From positions 124,001-188,000 of the forward strand of contig CBDHDJ010000004.1 in assembly GCA_965261645.1 (NCBI GenBank): a DNA stretch of 64,000 nucleotides. The letters are read 5' to 3'. The DNA comes from CBDHDJ01 sp965261645. Its GTDB lineage: Bacteria; Pseudomonadota; Alphaproteobacteria; SHVV01. Made by a program: the position numbers and the translations under genes. How positions within the stretch are numbered: the first letter of the stretch is position 1; every line of letters starts with the position of its first letter. A model generated the notes under the pieces. That model saw only the letters and a program-made list of their open reading frames with translations, had not been told where the DNA came from and searched no databases. This document shows, piece by piece, positions 1 to 9,250 of the stretch.

Positions 1-907
1 ACATGCAGTCCTCCATGAAATGAAGACCGGCCTTTTGCGGGCACTCGAAGGCAGCCTCGCCGAGCTCGTTGGTGCCGTAGTTGTCGTAGACCGGGCAGCC
101 GAGCAGCTCTTCAAGGTCGCGGCGCAACGTGCCATCGGTGTCGGGCCCAAGGAAAGTAAGGATGAACTTGGTGTTGAGCTCGCGAAATTCACGGCCGAAC
201 TCCTCGCGACAGGTCTGCGCGAGACGGGTGAGGTAATCGGGAAAACTGCACCACAAATTGGTGCCGTATTCGAAGGCGAGCTCGATCTGGCGTGCGCTCG
301 GGGTGACGACGCCACTGCCCACCGTCACCGGAAGCACGCCGAGATAGTCGTGCGCCGCCTTGTAGACGCACCAGCCGAGATTGGCCAGCGACAGCGTGAC
401 GGGGATCTGCATGACATCGCCGGGCCGTGCGCCGAGGATATAGAGGCAGCGGGCCGCGGTGAGGGCGTTCATCTCCCACTCCTGCGGCGTGTACATCGTG
501 GTGCGCGGCTTGCCGGTGGTGCCGCCCGAGGTCTGGATCTTGAACGGCGTACGCGCGCGATCCGCCGCGCTCACATTGTGGAACTCTCCCCAGGGCGGAT
601 GGTCGAGCTGGTCCTGCTTGACGTCGTCCGAGTTGTAGAGCGGGAGCTTGACGATGTCCTCGAGGCTTTGAATGTCACCCGCATCGAGGCCTGCGGCCTG
701 CCACCGTTTGCGGTAGAAGGGGTTCTGCCAGCCGTGCGCCACCAGATCGAGGAAGCGCTTGTTTTGCAGGTCGCGGATGCGCTGGGCGGGCCATTTGTAG
801 ACGGTCTGCTCGAACACATCGGGCACCGGGTAGTCCCGGTAGAACTGGTCCCAGTCGAGCGCGTTGCGGTAAATGGGGAGGGTGGTCGCGGGTAGGTCGT
901 CGAGCAT
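1..907 (-). CDS. Phenylacetate-CoA ligase-like adenylate-forming enzyme (partial, 3' end outside window)
   Basis: The reading frame is open from an ATG at 907 to the window edge, about 302 residues with no stop. It would activate an aromatic or acyl carboxylate as acyl-AMP and pass it to CoA. The phosphate-binding loop TSGGTTGKP is present near residue 125, followed by a serine/glycine-rich core and the stretch YDNYGTNELGEAAFECP, which matches the adenylate-binding region of the PaaK family. The family is usually 420-450 residues, so about a third is missing at the left edge. It is first in a minus-strand run with an amidohydrolase, an SDR and a RidA protein, suggesting degradation of a ring or acyl compound. 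Substrate unknown. Confidence 0.85.
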   Translation of the reverse strand, partial: MLDDLPATTLPIYRNALDWDQFYRDYPVPDVFEQTVYKWPAQRIRDLQNKRFLDLVAHGWQNPFYRKRWQAAGLDAGDIQSLEDIVKLPLYNSDDVKQDQLDHPPWGEFHNVSAADRARTPFKIQTSGGTTGKPRTTMYTPQEWEMNALTAARCLYILGARPGDVMQIPVTLSLANLGWCVYKAAHDYLGVLPVTVGSGVVTPSARQIELAFEYGTNLWCSFPDYLTRLAQTCREEFGREFRELNTKFILTFLGPDTDGTLRRDLEELLGCPVYDNYGTNELGEAAFECPQKAGLHFMEDCM

Positions 908-961
908 GCGGTTGTCTCCCTGATCGCCGCTTGCGCCGCGAAGTGGCGCGATCAGCGGCCC

Positions 962-1864
962 TCACTTGGCCGCCGGGGCCTTCTCCTGCTGCGCCGTCAG
1001 CGCCTTCTTGACGCTTTCCTCCAGATCGAGGACGCAGATGATGTTCTTGGTGAACATCTTGTCGATGATCTCGGGCTTGAAGCCTTCCATCTCGAGCTCG
1101 TCGCAGCATTGTCCCGGGGCCCAGCCCGGATAGTCGGAGCCGTAGAAGATCTTGTCCTGCAGCCGGCGGCTCATCTCGTGCTTGAGCGACTCCGGAATGT
1201 AGCGCGGCCGCCAGCCCGAGATATCGACATAGACGTTGCCCTTGTGGAGCGCCGTGGCGATCAACTCGTCCGTCCACGGCCAGGCGGGATGGGAGGCGAC
1301 GATCGTGAGATTGGGAAAATCCGCGGCGACGTCATCGATCCCGGGGATGGGCCGGCCGTATTTGTTGGAGATGCCGCCGCCGCCAGGTTCGCCCTGGCCG
1401 ATCGCCGTCATGCCGGTGTGAATGAGCGTCGGCGCGCCCAACGATTGCAGCAGGTCCCAAAACGGATAAAAGCGCTTGTCGTTGGGGAAGAAGGCTTGCG
1501 TCGGCGGCTGCCACTTGACGCCGATGAGGCCGAGCTCCTTGATCGCCCGTTCGGCCTCCTGGAGCGAGATTTCCCCCTTCCACGGATCGACCATCGCCCA
1601 GCCGGGCAGGAACACGTCGGGGAACTTCCGCGACAAGCCGGCGACGAAGTCGTTGGTGATGATGCCCTCGCCGGTAGCGGCCTGCGCGTCCCAGGCAATC
1701 ACCATGCCGAGGATATCGTCGCGGCGGAAATCGTCGGCCATCTCCTCTTCGGTCTTGGCGATGTACTTGCGCTTGAACATGCGCTCGTTCGACGCGACGA
1801 ACTTGCCGAAGGCGTCGAAATACTCCTTGGTCATGGGGTGGACGTGAATGTCGATCGCACGCAT
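962..1864 (-). CDS. Amidohydrolase family protein (TIM-barrel, amidohydrolase_2)
   Basis: 300 residues beginning MRAIDIHVHPM; the HVH pair at residues 7-9 is the usual N-terminal metal-binding motif of this superfamily. Later features include a HTGMTAIGQ segment, IVASHPAWPW with a conserved His, and GSDYPGW near residue 240 carrying the late metal-site Asp. This resembles the ACMSD/gamma-resorcylate decarboxylase branch, which decarboxylates or hydrolyses ring-derived acids. It sits between the CoA ligase and an SDR on the same strand, 10 bases from the SDR stop-to-start gap, so co-transcription is likely. Exact substrate cannot be read from sequence. Confidence 0.85.
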   Translation of the reverse strand: MRAIDIHVHPMTKEYFDAFGKFVASNERMFKRKYIAKTEEEMADDFRRDDILGMVIAWDAQAATGEGIITNDFVAGLSRKFPDVFLPGWAMVDPWKGEISLQEAERAIKELGLIGVKWQPPTQAFFPNDKRFYPFWDLLQSLGAPTLIHTGMTAIGQGEPGGGGISNKYGRPIPGIDDVAADFPNLTIVASHPAWPWTDELIATALHKGNVYVDISGWRPRYIPESLKHEMSRRLQDKIFYGSDYPGWAPGQCCDELEMEGFKPEIIDKMFTKNIICVLDLEESVKKALTAQQEKAPAAK

Positions 1865-1874
1865 GCTCGTTCCT

Positions 1875-2690
1875 TCAGTTCATCGTCAAGCCGCCGCTCA
1901 CGCTGATCGCCTGGCCGGTCATGAAGCTCGCGGCGTCGGAGGCGAGAAAGGCGACGACGTTGGCCACCTCGCGGGCCGTCGCCACGCGCTTCATCGGAAT
2001 GGCGCGGATCACCGCCTTGATGATCTTTTCGCCGACATCGCCGCTCTGCATCAGGCTGTCGAGCGCGGGGCCTTCCGTCGGGCCGGGACAGACCGTGTTG
2101 ACGGTGATGGCGTAGCGCCCGACCTCGCGCGCCAGCGATTTCGAGAAGGCGTTGATGCCGCCGCGCGCCGCCGCGCTGACCGCAGCGCCCGATTCGCCGA
2201 CCTTGCTCGAATCCGAGCCGATCGTGACGATACGCCCGTAGCCGCGCTCCATCATGTGATGAATCGCCGCGTGGGCGAAATAGACCGTCGCCATGAGCTC
2301 GATGTCGATGAGCTCGCGCCAGACCGCAGGCGACTGTTCGGTAAAGAGCTTGAAATTCTCGTGCCCGTGCCAGCCGACGCAGTTGGCGATGACGTCGATC
2401 TGGCCATACTCGGCGAGCACCTGATCGACCCAGCGCTGCACGTCCTCGAGCCTCGTCGCATCGATCCGATCGGCCCGCGCCGGTCGGCCCAGCGCCTTGG
2501 CCCGGGCGAGCACCTCTTCGGCTTTGGCGGCGTTTTGGTTGTAGCCGAGCATCACCGCGGCGCCGCACTCGGCGAGCACCTCACCGACCGCAGAGCCCAT
2601 GGCGCCGCTGGCGCCCGGCACCAGGGCGACCTTACCGCTGAGGTCGATCAACGGCGCGAGCGCGGTGGTGGCGTCAGCGTCCTGGCTCAC
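1875..2690 (-). CDS. Short-chain dehydrogenase/reductase-fold protein with degraded YxxxK motif
   Basis: 271 residues with a Rossmann fold: the nucleotide loop GASGAMG lies near residue 28, NCVGW near residue 108 (NxxG-like) and the catalytic-serine region VTIGSDSS near residue 180. Where the family has YxxxK (typically YSAxKGG), this protein reads SAAARGG, so both the catalytic Tyr and Lys are replaced (Ser and Arg). The C-terminal PGPTEGP and SGGLTMN segments are normal for the family. It resembles the 2-hydroxycyclohexanecarboxyl-CoA dehydrogenase branch. Either it uses altered chemistry or it is a non-catalytic subunit. It lies in the ligase-amidohydrolase-RidA cluster. Confidence 0.85.
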   Translation of the reverse strand: MSQDADATTALAPLIDLSGKVALVPGASGAMGSAVGEVLAECGAAVMLGYNQNAAKAEEVLARAKALGRPARADRIDATRLEDVQRWVDQVLAEYGQIDVIANCVGWHGHENFKLFTEQSPAVWRELIDIELMATVYFAHAAIHHMMERGYGRIVTIGSDSSKVGESGAAVSAAARGGINAFSKSLAREVGRYAITVNTVCPGPTEGPALDSLMQSGDVGEKIIKAVIRAIPMKRVATAREVANVVAFLASDAASFMTGQAISVSGGLTMN

Positions 2691-2721
2691 GAGGCATCCC
2701 CCGGCATCGGTCGCGCACGGC

Positions 2722-3120
2722 TTAGGACTTGATCGCGATGGCTTCGACCTCGACGAGCAGCTCCGGATAAACCAGCGCCGTCACGCCGACCGTCGAGCTC
2801 GCGGGGTGGTGAGCCTTGTCACCGAAGATTTCCTTGCGCACCGTGAGCACTTCGAAGACCCGGCTCATGTCGGTGACAAAGGTGGTGATCTTGATCACAT
2901 CATCGAGGCTCGCGCCCTCGAGGGCGAGAATGGTTTTGATGTTTTCGTAGACTTGGCGAGTTTGGGCGGTCATGTCGTTTTCGCCCACGAGCGTGCCGTC
3001 AGGGGCATAAGCGACCTGGCCCGAGACGAAGATCACGTTGTCGTGGGCCTTGCCCTGCGGCAAGGGTAAATCGGCATCCCAGCTATAGCCCGGATCGAGC
3101 GTGCGATATTTGCCAGCCAT
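2722..3120 (-). CDS. RidA/YjgF family protein
   Basis: 132 residues starting MAGKYRTLDPGYSWD. The start at 3120 was chosen because a strong ribosome site, GGGGGAGG, lies 6-8 bases upstream; an in-frame ATG 27 codons earlier has no such site. The family hydrolyses reactive enamine/imine intermediates, or in catabolic clusters acts on ring-cleavage enamides. Typical features visible: VSGQVAYAPDG, TRQVYENIKTIL, the DVIKITTFVTDMS stretch, and the C-terminal PELLVEVEAIA, the last carrying the usual Glu. The Arg of the canonical C-terminal RxxVEV motif is not seen, so deaminase activity is uncertain. Confidence 0.85.
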   Translation of the reverse strand: MAGKYRTLDPGYSWDADLPLPQGKAHDNVIFVSGQVAYAPDGTLVGENDMTAQTRQVYENIKTILALEGASLDDVIKITTFVTDMSRVFEVLTVRKEIFGDKAHHPASSTVGVTALVYPELLVEVEAIAIKS

Positions 3121-3277
3121 GATCGTCCTCCCCCTGACTGCCGCATGCTCGGGCGCGGCGTCGCAGGTGTCAAGGAAACCCGCGCCGCGGGCCGGCATCA
3201 TTTGCCGGGCGTTGTTGACACGCCCGCGCCATTCACGTTAGAGGGGAATTTCACATCTTCTCTGCAGGCGGTCTGAC

Positions 3278-4324
3278 ATGGGCCTATTCGTGACGGACGG
3301 TGGCGCAGAGCGGCTCCCCGTTTCGTTGATCACAGGGTTTCTCGGGAGCGGCAAGACCACGCTTCTGAACAAGCTGTTGCACCATCCCGACATGGCAAAA
3401 ACCGCCGTTGCGATTAACGAGTTCGGCGAGGTCGGCCTCGATCAGGCGTTCATCGAGCACGACGACGGCGATGTGGTCGTCATGGCCAACGGCTGCCTGT
3501 GCTGCACCATCCGCGGCGATCTCGAGGAAACCGTGATGGGCGTGTTCACCAAGCGCGAGCGGGGCGAGGTGCCGGATTTCGACCGGTTCCTGATCGAGAC
3601 CACGGGGCTTGCCGATCCCGCGCCGATCCTCCAGGTCCTGCTCAGCAACCCGATGATGTCGCGGGCCTTCAGCGTCGATGCGGTGGTTACCACGGTGGAT
3701 GGCCTGTTTGGCCTGCGCCAGCTCGACGAGCACGAGGAATCGGTCAAACAGGCGGCGATCGCCGATCGCCTGTTGATCACCAAGACCGACCTGGCCGAGG
3801 CGGACGCCATCGCCTCGCTCACCGCGCGCCTGCGCGCCCTCAATCCGGGTGCGGACATCTATGATGCGCGCCACGGCGGAATCGCGCCCGCCAAGCTGTT
3901 CGGAGCGGGATTGTTCGGCACCGCGGACAAGGCCGCCGATGCGCGCCGCTGGCTCAGCGATCAGCACTACGACGATCACGCCGATCACGGACATCGCGCC
4001 AACGTGAATCGCCACGACGAGCGCATCTCGACATTCTGTCTCACCATCGAGCAGCCCGTGGATTGGCGTTCGTTTTCGCGCTGGCTGGGGCGCCTGAAGA
4101 TCAAGCGCGCCGACAATCTCCTGCGGGTCAAGGGCCTGGTGCACGTGGCTGGTGAACGGGGTCCCATCGCCATCCATGGGGTGCATCACGTCTTCCATCC
4201 GCCGGTCGCCCTCGAACGCTGGCCGTCCGAGGATCATCGCTCGCGCATCGTGTTCATCACCCGCGATCTCGTAGGCAGCGAGGTGGAGGCGAGCTGGCAC
4301 GATTACCGAACGGACGGGGAGTGA
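3278..4324 (+). CDS. CobW-family (COG0523) metal-binding GTPase
   Basis: 348 residues. Walker A GFLGSGKTT near residue 20, the metal-binding GCLCC (CxCC) motif near residue 72, a guanine-specificity TKTD at about 168, and a His-rich linker (DDHADHGHR) near 232, all followed by a CobW C-terminal domain. These proteins couple GTP hydrolysis to delivery of Zn, Co or other divalent metals to client enzymes. The gene lies directly upstream of pyruvate carboxylase, a metalloenzyme, on the same strand, so that enzyme is a plausible client; this is inference. No upstream Zur site was recognised. Confidence 0.9.
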   Translation: MGLFVTDGGAERLPVSLITGFLGSGKTTLLNKLLHHPDMAKTAVAINEFGEVGLDQAFIEHDDGDVVVMANGCLCCTIRGDLEETVMGVFTKRERGEVPDFDRFLIETTGLADPAPILQVLLSNPMMSRAFSVDAVVTTVDGLFGLRQLDEHEESVKQAAIADRLLITKTDLAEADAIASLTARLRALNPGADIYDARHGGIAPAKLFGAGLFGTADKAADARRWLSDQHYDDHADHGHRANVNRHDERISTFCLTIEQPVDWRSFSRWLGRLKIKRADNLLRVKGLVHVAGERGPIAIHGVHHVFHPPVALERWPSEDHRSRIVFITRDLVGSEVEASWHDYRTDGE

Positions 4325-4392
4325 GTCTCATCGGCGGATGGCGTAAAAGCCGGGCCGCCCGCGGCCGCGTTCGTCATCGAGGGGCGCCTGAC

Positions 4393-7300
4393 ATGGCCGC
4401 GCGGCGCGGGCAAGGTGTCACCAAACGCAAACTGCGCAAACTGCTCGTCGCCAACCGCGGCGAGATCGCCATCCGCGTGTTTCGGGCGGCAACCGAGCTC
4501 GGGCTGCGCACCGTCGCCATACATTCGCACGAGGACCGTTTCGCGCTCCATCGCTTCAAGGCCGACGAGACCTATCTAGTCGGTGAGGGGCTCGGTCCCG
4601 TCGCCGCCTACATGGATGTCGCCGACATCCTGCGGGTCGCGGGCGAGGCGGGCGTCGATGCAATTCATCCGGGTTACGGCTTTCTCTCCGAGAGCCCGGA
4701 CTTCGCCGAGGCCTGTGCCGCGGCCGGATTGACCTTCATCGGCCCGCCGCCCGATGTCATGCGCCGGCTCGGCAACAAGATCGAGGCGCGCAAGGTGGCC
4801 GAAGCGGCGGGCGTCGACGTCATGCCGGCGACGGGGGCGTTGCCCGACGCGGTGGACGAGGCCTCCCGCCTCGCCGAGGGGATCGGCTATCCGGTGATGC
4901 TCAAGGCGAGCTGGGGCGGCGGCGGACGGGGCATGCGCGTCATCCAGAGCGCCGATGAGCTCGGCGAACAGATCTCGCCGGCCCGCAGCGAGGCCAAGGC
5001 CGCCTTCGGCGACGACGAGGTCTTCCTTGAAAAACTCGTCGAGCGGGCGCGCCACGTCGAGGTGCAGATCCTCGCCGACCAAGCCGGTGAGATCGTCCAT
5101 CTTTACGAACGCGACTGTACGGTGCAGCGGCGCAACCAGAAGATCGTCGAGCGTGCGCCCGCGGCCTTTCTCGACGGAACAGAACGTGACGCCCTTTGCG
5201 AAGCCGCGGTGCGCCTCGCGCGCGGGGTGGGCTATCTGAACGCCGGTACGGTCGAGTTCCTCATGGATGCGGATACGGGCGCGTTTTACTTCATCGAGGT
5301 CAATCCCCGCATCCAGGTCGAGCACACGGTGACCGAGGAGGTGACCGGCATCGATCTCGTCAAGGCGCAGATCCGCGTGGCCGAGGGCGCGCGCATCGGC
5401 GACTTGGCCGCCGGCCTCCCCGCCCAGGGCGATATCGAGCTCGACGGTTACGCCATCCAGTGCCGCATCACGACCGAAGACCCCGAGAATCAATTCATGC
5501 CCAATCACGGCCGCATCACCAACTACCGGGGCGCCACGGGCTTTGGTATTCGCCTCGATGGCGGCACGGCGTATTCGGGCGCGCACATCACGCCCCATTA
5601 CGATTCACTGCTGGAGAAGGTGACCGCGTGGGCGCCCACGCCGGAGGAGGCGGCCCGGCGCATGGACCGTGCGCTCCGCGAATTCCGTATCCGCGGGGTC
5701 AAGACCAACCTGGCCTTTCTCGAAGCGGTGATCGGTCATGCGGCGTTTCGCTCGAGTGACGTCACGACGCGGTTCATCGACGATACGCCGGAGCTGCTCC
5801 GTATCACCGCTCGCCGCGACCGCGCCACCCGGCTTCTGAGCTTCCTTGGCGACGTTTTGGTCAACGGCAACCCCGAGGTCGAGGGACGAGATCGGCCCGC
5901 TACCTTCGCAGAACCGGCGCTGCCGCCGGGGCCGGTGGGGCCACCCATGAGTGGCATGAGCGATCGCCTGGCGGCGCTCGGACCTGAAAAATTCGCCCAA
6001 TGGATGCGCACAGAAGAGCGGCTGTTGGTGAGCGATACCACCTTCCGCGATGCCCATCAGTCGCTGCTCGCCACCCGGTTTCGCACCTACGACCTGCTCA
6101 GCATCGCGCCCGCCTACGCGGCCCGGCTCCCCGAACTTTTCTCGATCGAGTGCTGGGGCGGCGCCACCTTCGATGTCGCCATGCGGTTCCTCAAGGAGGA
6201 TCCCTGGGCCCGGCTCGAGGGCTTACGCGCGGCCATACCCAACATCCCGTTGCAGATGCTCCTGCGCGCCTCGAACGCGGTCGGTTACACCAACTATCCC
6301 GACAACGTCGTGCGCTATTTTGTTCAGCAGGCCGCGGCGGCCGGGGTCGATCTCTTCCGCATCTTCGATTCCCTCAACTGGACGGCCAACATGCGCCCCG
6401 CCATGGATGCCGTGCTCGAATCGGGCAAGCTGTGCGAGGCGGCGATCTGCTACACCGGCGATCTCACCAATCCGGCCGAACAGAAATACACGCTCGATTA
6501 TTATCTGGCGCTCGCGCGCGAGCTGGAAAAGGCCGGCGCCCACATCCTCGCCATCAAGGACATGGCGGGTTTATGCAAGCCCGACGCCGCGCGCACCTTG
6601 GTTCGCGCGTTGCGGGACGAGATCGGCCTGCCCGTTCACTTCCATACCCATGACACCAGCGGGCTGTCGGCGGCGAGCGTGCTGGCGGCCGCGGAGGCCG
6701 GCGTCGATGCCATCGATGCCGCGGTCGATTCGATGAGCGGGCTGACCTCGCAGCCCAATCTCGGCGCCATCGCCGAGGCGCTGAGGGGCAGTGCGCGAGA
6801 CACCGGGCTCGACCGCGATGCGCTGCGCAGCTTCGCCACCTATTGGGAAGGCGTGCGCCGGCTCTACCGCGCCTTCGAAAGTGATCTCCGCTCCGGCATG
6901 GCCGAGGTCTACGAACACGCCATGCCAGGCGGCCAATTCACCAACCTGCGCGAGCAGGCGCGCGCGCTCGGCATCGAGGATGCGCGCTGGCCCGAGGTCG
7001 CCCGCACCTTCGCCCAGGTCAACGACCTGTTCGGCGATATCGTCAAGGTGACGCCCACGTCCAAGGCGGTGGGCGATATGGCGCTCTATATGGTGACCAA
7101 CGGCCTTACGCCCGAGGACGTGCTCGATCCGGACAAGGAGATCGCGTTTCCCCAGTCGGTCGTCGAGTTTTTCCGCGGCGATCTCGGCCAACCCCATGGC
7201 GGATTTCCGGCAGGGTTGCAGAAGAAGGTGCTCAAACGCGAGACGCCCTTGACGGTGCGGCCCGGCGAGGTGCTCGAGCCCGTCGATCTCGAGGCCGAGC

Positions 7301-7872
7301 GCGGCGAAGCGGAGCGGCTCGTCCACCGCACCATCAGCGATCACGAGCTCGCCTCCTACCTCATGTACCCCAAGGTCTTCGTCGCCTACGCCGAGCACCG
7401 CCGCGCCCACGGCGATGTCAGCGTCCTGCCGACCCCGGCGTTCTTCTACGGGCCGGAGGCCGATGAGGAACTCTGGATCGACATCGAGCGGGGCAAGACT
7501 CTAATCGTCCGCTTCTTCACGATCGGCGAGGCCGACGAAGAGGGCCGGCGCACGGTGTTCTTCGAGCTCAACGGTCAGCCGCGCACCGTCAAGGTGCAGG
7601 ATCGGAGCCTCGCGTCCCTCGCGCGCGTCCACAGAAAGGCGGACGAGGACAATCCCGGTCATGTCGGTGCGCCGATGCCGGGGCAGGTGGCCGACATCGC
7701 GGTGGCCACCGGCGATCATGTCGAGGCCGGTGATCCGCTACTCACCGTCGAGGCGATGAAGATGGAGACGATCCTGCGCGCCGCCCGCGCCGGCACCGTC
7801 GAGGAGATCGTAACGAAAGCGGGTACGCGGATCGAAAGCGGCGATCTGCTCCTCGTGCTCGAGACCACCTAG
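4393..7872 (+). CDS. pyc: Pyruvate carboxylase
   Basis: 1159 residues from the ATG at 4393, which has GAGGGG about 8 bases upstream; a GTG at 4321 overlapping the CobW stop is in frame but would add 24 unlike residues. Converts pyruvate, bicarbonate and ATP to oxaloacetate. Domain order: biotin carboxylase (KLLVANRGEIAIR near 17, GGGGRGMR ATP-grasp loop, FIEVNPRIQVEHTVTEE), carboxyltransferase (DTTFRDAHQSLLATR near residue 550, FRIFDSLNW, FHTHDTSG), then the biotinyl domain with EAMKMET, the Lys being the biotin site. Length is normal for a single-chain enzyme. The CobW gene ends 68 bases upstream. Likely anaplerotic. Confidence 0.96.
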   Translation: MAARRGQGVTKRKLRKLLVANRGEIAIRVFRAATELGLRTVAIHSHEDRFALHRFKADETYLVGEGLGPVAAYMDVADILRVAGEAGVDAIHPGYGFLSESPDFAEACAAAGLTFIGPPPDVMRRLGNKIEARKVAEAAGVDVMPATGALPDAVDEASRLAEGIGYPVMLKASWGGGGRGMRVIQSADELGEQISPARSEAKAAFGDDEVFLEKLVERARHVEVQILADQAGEIVHLYERDCTVQRRNQKIVERAPAAFLDGTERDALCEAAVRLARGVGYLNAGTVEFLMDADTGAFYFIEVNPRIQVEHTVTEEVTGIDLVKAQIRVAEGARIGDLAAGLPAQGDIELDGYAIQCRITTEDPENQFMPNHGRITNYRGATGFGIRLDGGTAYSGAHITPHYDSLLEKVTAWAPTPEEAARRMDRALREFRIRGVKTNLAFLEAVIGHAAFRSSDVTTRFIDDTPELLRITARRDRATRLLSFLGDVLVNGNPEVEGRDRPATFAEPALPPGPVGPPMSGMSDRLAALGPEKFAQWMRTEERLLVSDTTFRDAHQSLLATRFRTYDLLSIAPAYAARLPELFSIECWGGATFDVAMRFLKEDPWARLEGLRAAIPNIPLQMLLRASNAVGYTNYPDNVVRYFVQQAAAAGVDLFRIFDSLNWTANMRPAMDAVLESGKLCEAAICYTGDLTNPAEQKYTLDYYLALARELEKAGAHILAIKDMAGLCKPDAARTLVRALRDEIGLPVHFHTHDTSGLSAASVLAAAEAGVDAIDAAVDSMSGLTSQPNLGAIAEALRGSARDTGLDRDALRSFATYWEGVRRLYRAFESDLRSGMAEVYEHAMPGGQFTNLREQARALGIEDARWPEVARTFAQVNDLFGDIVKVTPTSKAVGDMALYMVTNGLTPEDVLDPDKEIAFPQSVVEFFRGDLGQPHGGFPAGLQKKVLKRETPLTVRPGEVLEPVDLEAERGEAERLVHRTISDHELASYLMYPKVFVAYAEHRRAHGDVSVLPTPAFFYGPEADEELWIDIERGKTLIVRFFTIGEADEEGRRTVFFELNGQPRTVKVQDRSLASLARVHRKADEDNPGHVGAPMPGQVADIAVATGDHVEAGDPLLTVEAMKMETILRAARAGTVEEIVTKAGTRIESGDLLLVLETT

Positions 7873-7898
7873 CCGATCCCGGACACGAAACGGCACCG

Positions 7899-8384
7899 TT
7901 ACCGGAACGCGAGTCTCGCCGGCGAGATCAGCACGCCGAATTTCTCGCACCAGACGACCACGTGCGGGTAGTCCGCGAGATCCACACCCGCCGGCACCGC
8001 ATAGTTCTGGCTGCCTTTGAAGGCGCGCAGGTTGCCCAAATCGACGAACATGGCGGCGGCCACGTCGCTTGACGGCGTGACCTCCTCGAGCGGCACGAGA
8101 TAAACATGAAAGGCCGGGCCCGGGCCGACCTCGAAGTCGGTACCGAGATGCACGGTGTTGTCGTAAACCGTCACCGCGCCCTCGCCATAATGGATCGGGT
8201 CCGAGGGGTTGGCATGGATGAAGCTGCCGGTCGCCACGATGTGCTGGGCCTCAACGTCCGGCGCCTGCTCCATCGCCACGATATCGGCGAGGAAGATGTA
8301 GGGATAGGCGAAGAGGCCGATGGCGAACCCGCCGACACCGCCGAGGGCCAGGCCGATGAGCGCTGCGATGATGTACTTGGCCAT
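7899..8384 (-). CDS. DM13 domain protein with N-terminal membrane anchor
   Basis: 161 residues. Residues 1-35 form a hydrophobic, glycine-rich segment that should be a membrane anchor or uncleaved signal. The rest matches a DM13 domain: ATGSFIHAN near residue 51, FHVYLVP near 91, VDLGNLRAFKGSQNY, and a C-terminal VVVWCEKFGVLISPA with the single conserved Cys. DM13 is proposed to be redox-active and extracytoplasmic; the substrate is unknown. Its stop faces the pyc stop (convergent, 26 bases apart). Upstream is an alpha/beta hydrolase on the same strand, with 34 bases between. Confidence 0.85.
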   Translation of the reverse strand: MAKYIIAALIGLALGGVGGFAIGLFAYPYIFLADIVAMEQAPDVEAQHIVATGSFIHANPSDPIHYGEGAVTVYDNTVHLGTDFEVGPGPAFHVYLVPLEEVTPSSDVAAAMFVDLGNLRAFKGSQNYAVPAGVDLADYPHVVVWCEKFGVLISPARLAFR

Positions 8385-8418
8385 GGTCGGGATCCTCGTC
8401 GCTTCTCTACGCCGTTCC

Positions 8419-9219
8419 TCATGAACATGGGTGCTGAGACGCGAATTCGCGGATCAGCTGGCAGAGCTCGGCACTCTTCTGCCACATCATCATGTGCGAG
8501 GCGCCGGCGATTTCGCGAAATTTCGCGTGCGGAATCAATTCGGCCAAATCGCGCCCTTGCGCGGGCGTGGTCAGAATGTCGTCCGCGCCCGCGACCACCA
8601 ACGTCGGCGCGGTGATCCGGCCCAGGCGGTCGCGCGCATCGTGATCGACACAGAACTGGAACTGACGCAGGTAAATCGGCAGATCGGCGTTGTTGGCCGA
8701 ATAATCCCGCTCCATTGCGGCGATCTCATCGGCCGTGGCGCGGAAGCCGGCCGGCGCGAACAGGAAAAGCGACGCCAGTTTGAAATGCGCCTGTTGGCCG
8801 AGCGAATCAAGGACCATGCGGCGCACCGCGAACACCTGGCGCGACCAGGCGTCGGGCGCGGCGTAGGTCGCGATGAGCACGAGCGATTGCAGGCGCTCGG
8901 GATGGCGGACGGCGAACTCCTGGGCGATCATGCCGCCCATCGAAACGCCGACGACATGGGCGTGCTCGGCGCCGGCGGCATCAAGCACGGCCCGCACATC
9001 GGCCGCGACGAGTGCGCCGGTGTAGGGCCTATTGGGCCTGTCGCTCCGCCCGGCGCCGCGCGGATCGAGGGTGATCGCGCGGTGGCTCATGGCCAGCTCG
9101 CCCGGCGTCTCGCGCCAATCCTCGCCCGAGCCACCCAACCCGGTGATGAGCAGGATGGGATCGCCCTCGCCCCGGTCCTCGTAATAGATGCGCGCCGAAT
9201 CGCTCTTTGCATAGGCCAT
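8419..9219 (-). CDS. Alpha/beta hydrolase
   Basis: 266 residues with an alpha/beta-hydrolase fold. The oxyanion region is ITGLGGSGEDW near residue 25, the nucleophile elbow GVSMGG is near 95, an Asp-containing VVAGADDILT near 213 and the catalytic His in GASHMMMW near 245. Resembles 3-oxoadipate enol-lactonase/carboxylesterase-like enzymes, but nothing in the sequence fixes the substrate. It lies 31 bases downstream of the last ABC permease gene on the same strand, so it may be transcribed with the importer. Confidence 0.85.
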   Translation of the reverse strand: MAYAKSDSARIYYEDRGEGDPILLITGLGGSGEDWRETPGELAMSHRAITLDPRGAGRSDRPNRPYTGALVAADVRAVLDAAGAEHAHVVGVSMGGMIAQEFAVRHPERLQSLVLIATYAAPDAWSRQVFAVRRMVLDSLGQQAHFKLASLFLFAPAGFRATADEIAAMERDYSANNADLPIYLRQFQFCVDHDARDRLGRITAPTLVVAGADDILTTPAQGRDLAELIPHAKFREIAGASHMMMWQKSAELCQLIREFASQHPCS

Positions 9220-9250
9220 GGTTCACGTCCACTCTGCCGAATATTCGCGC

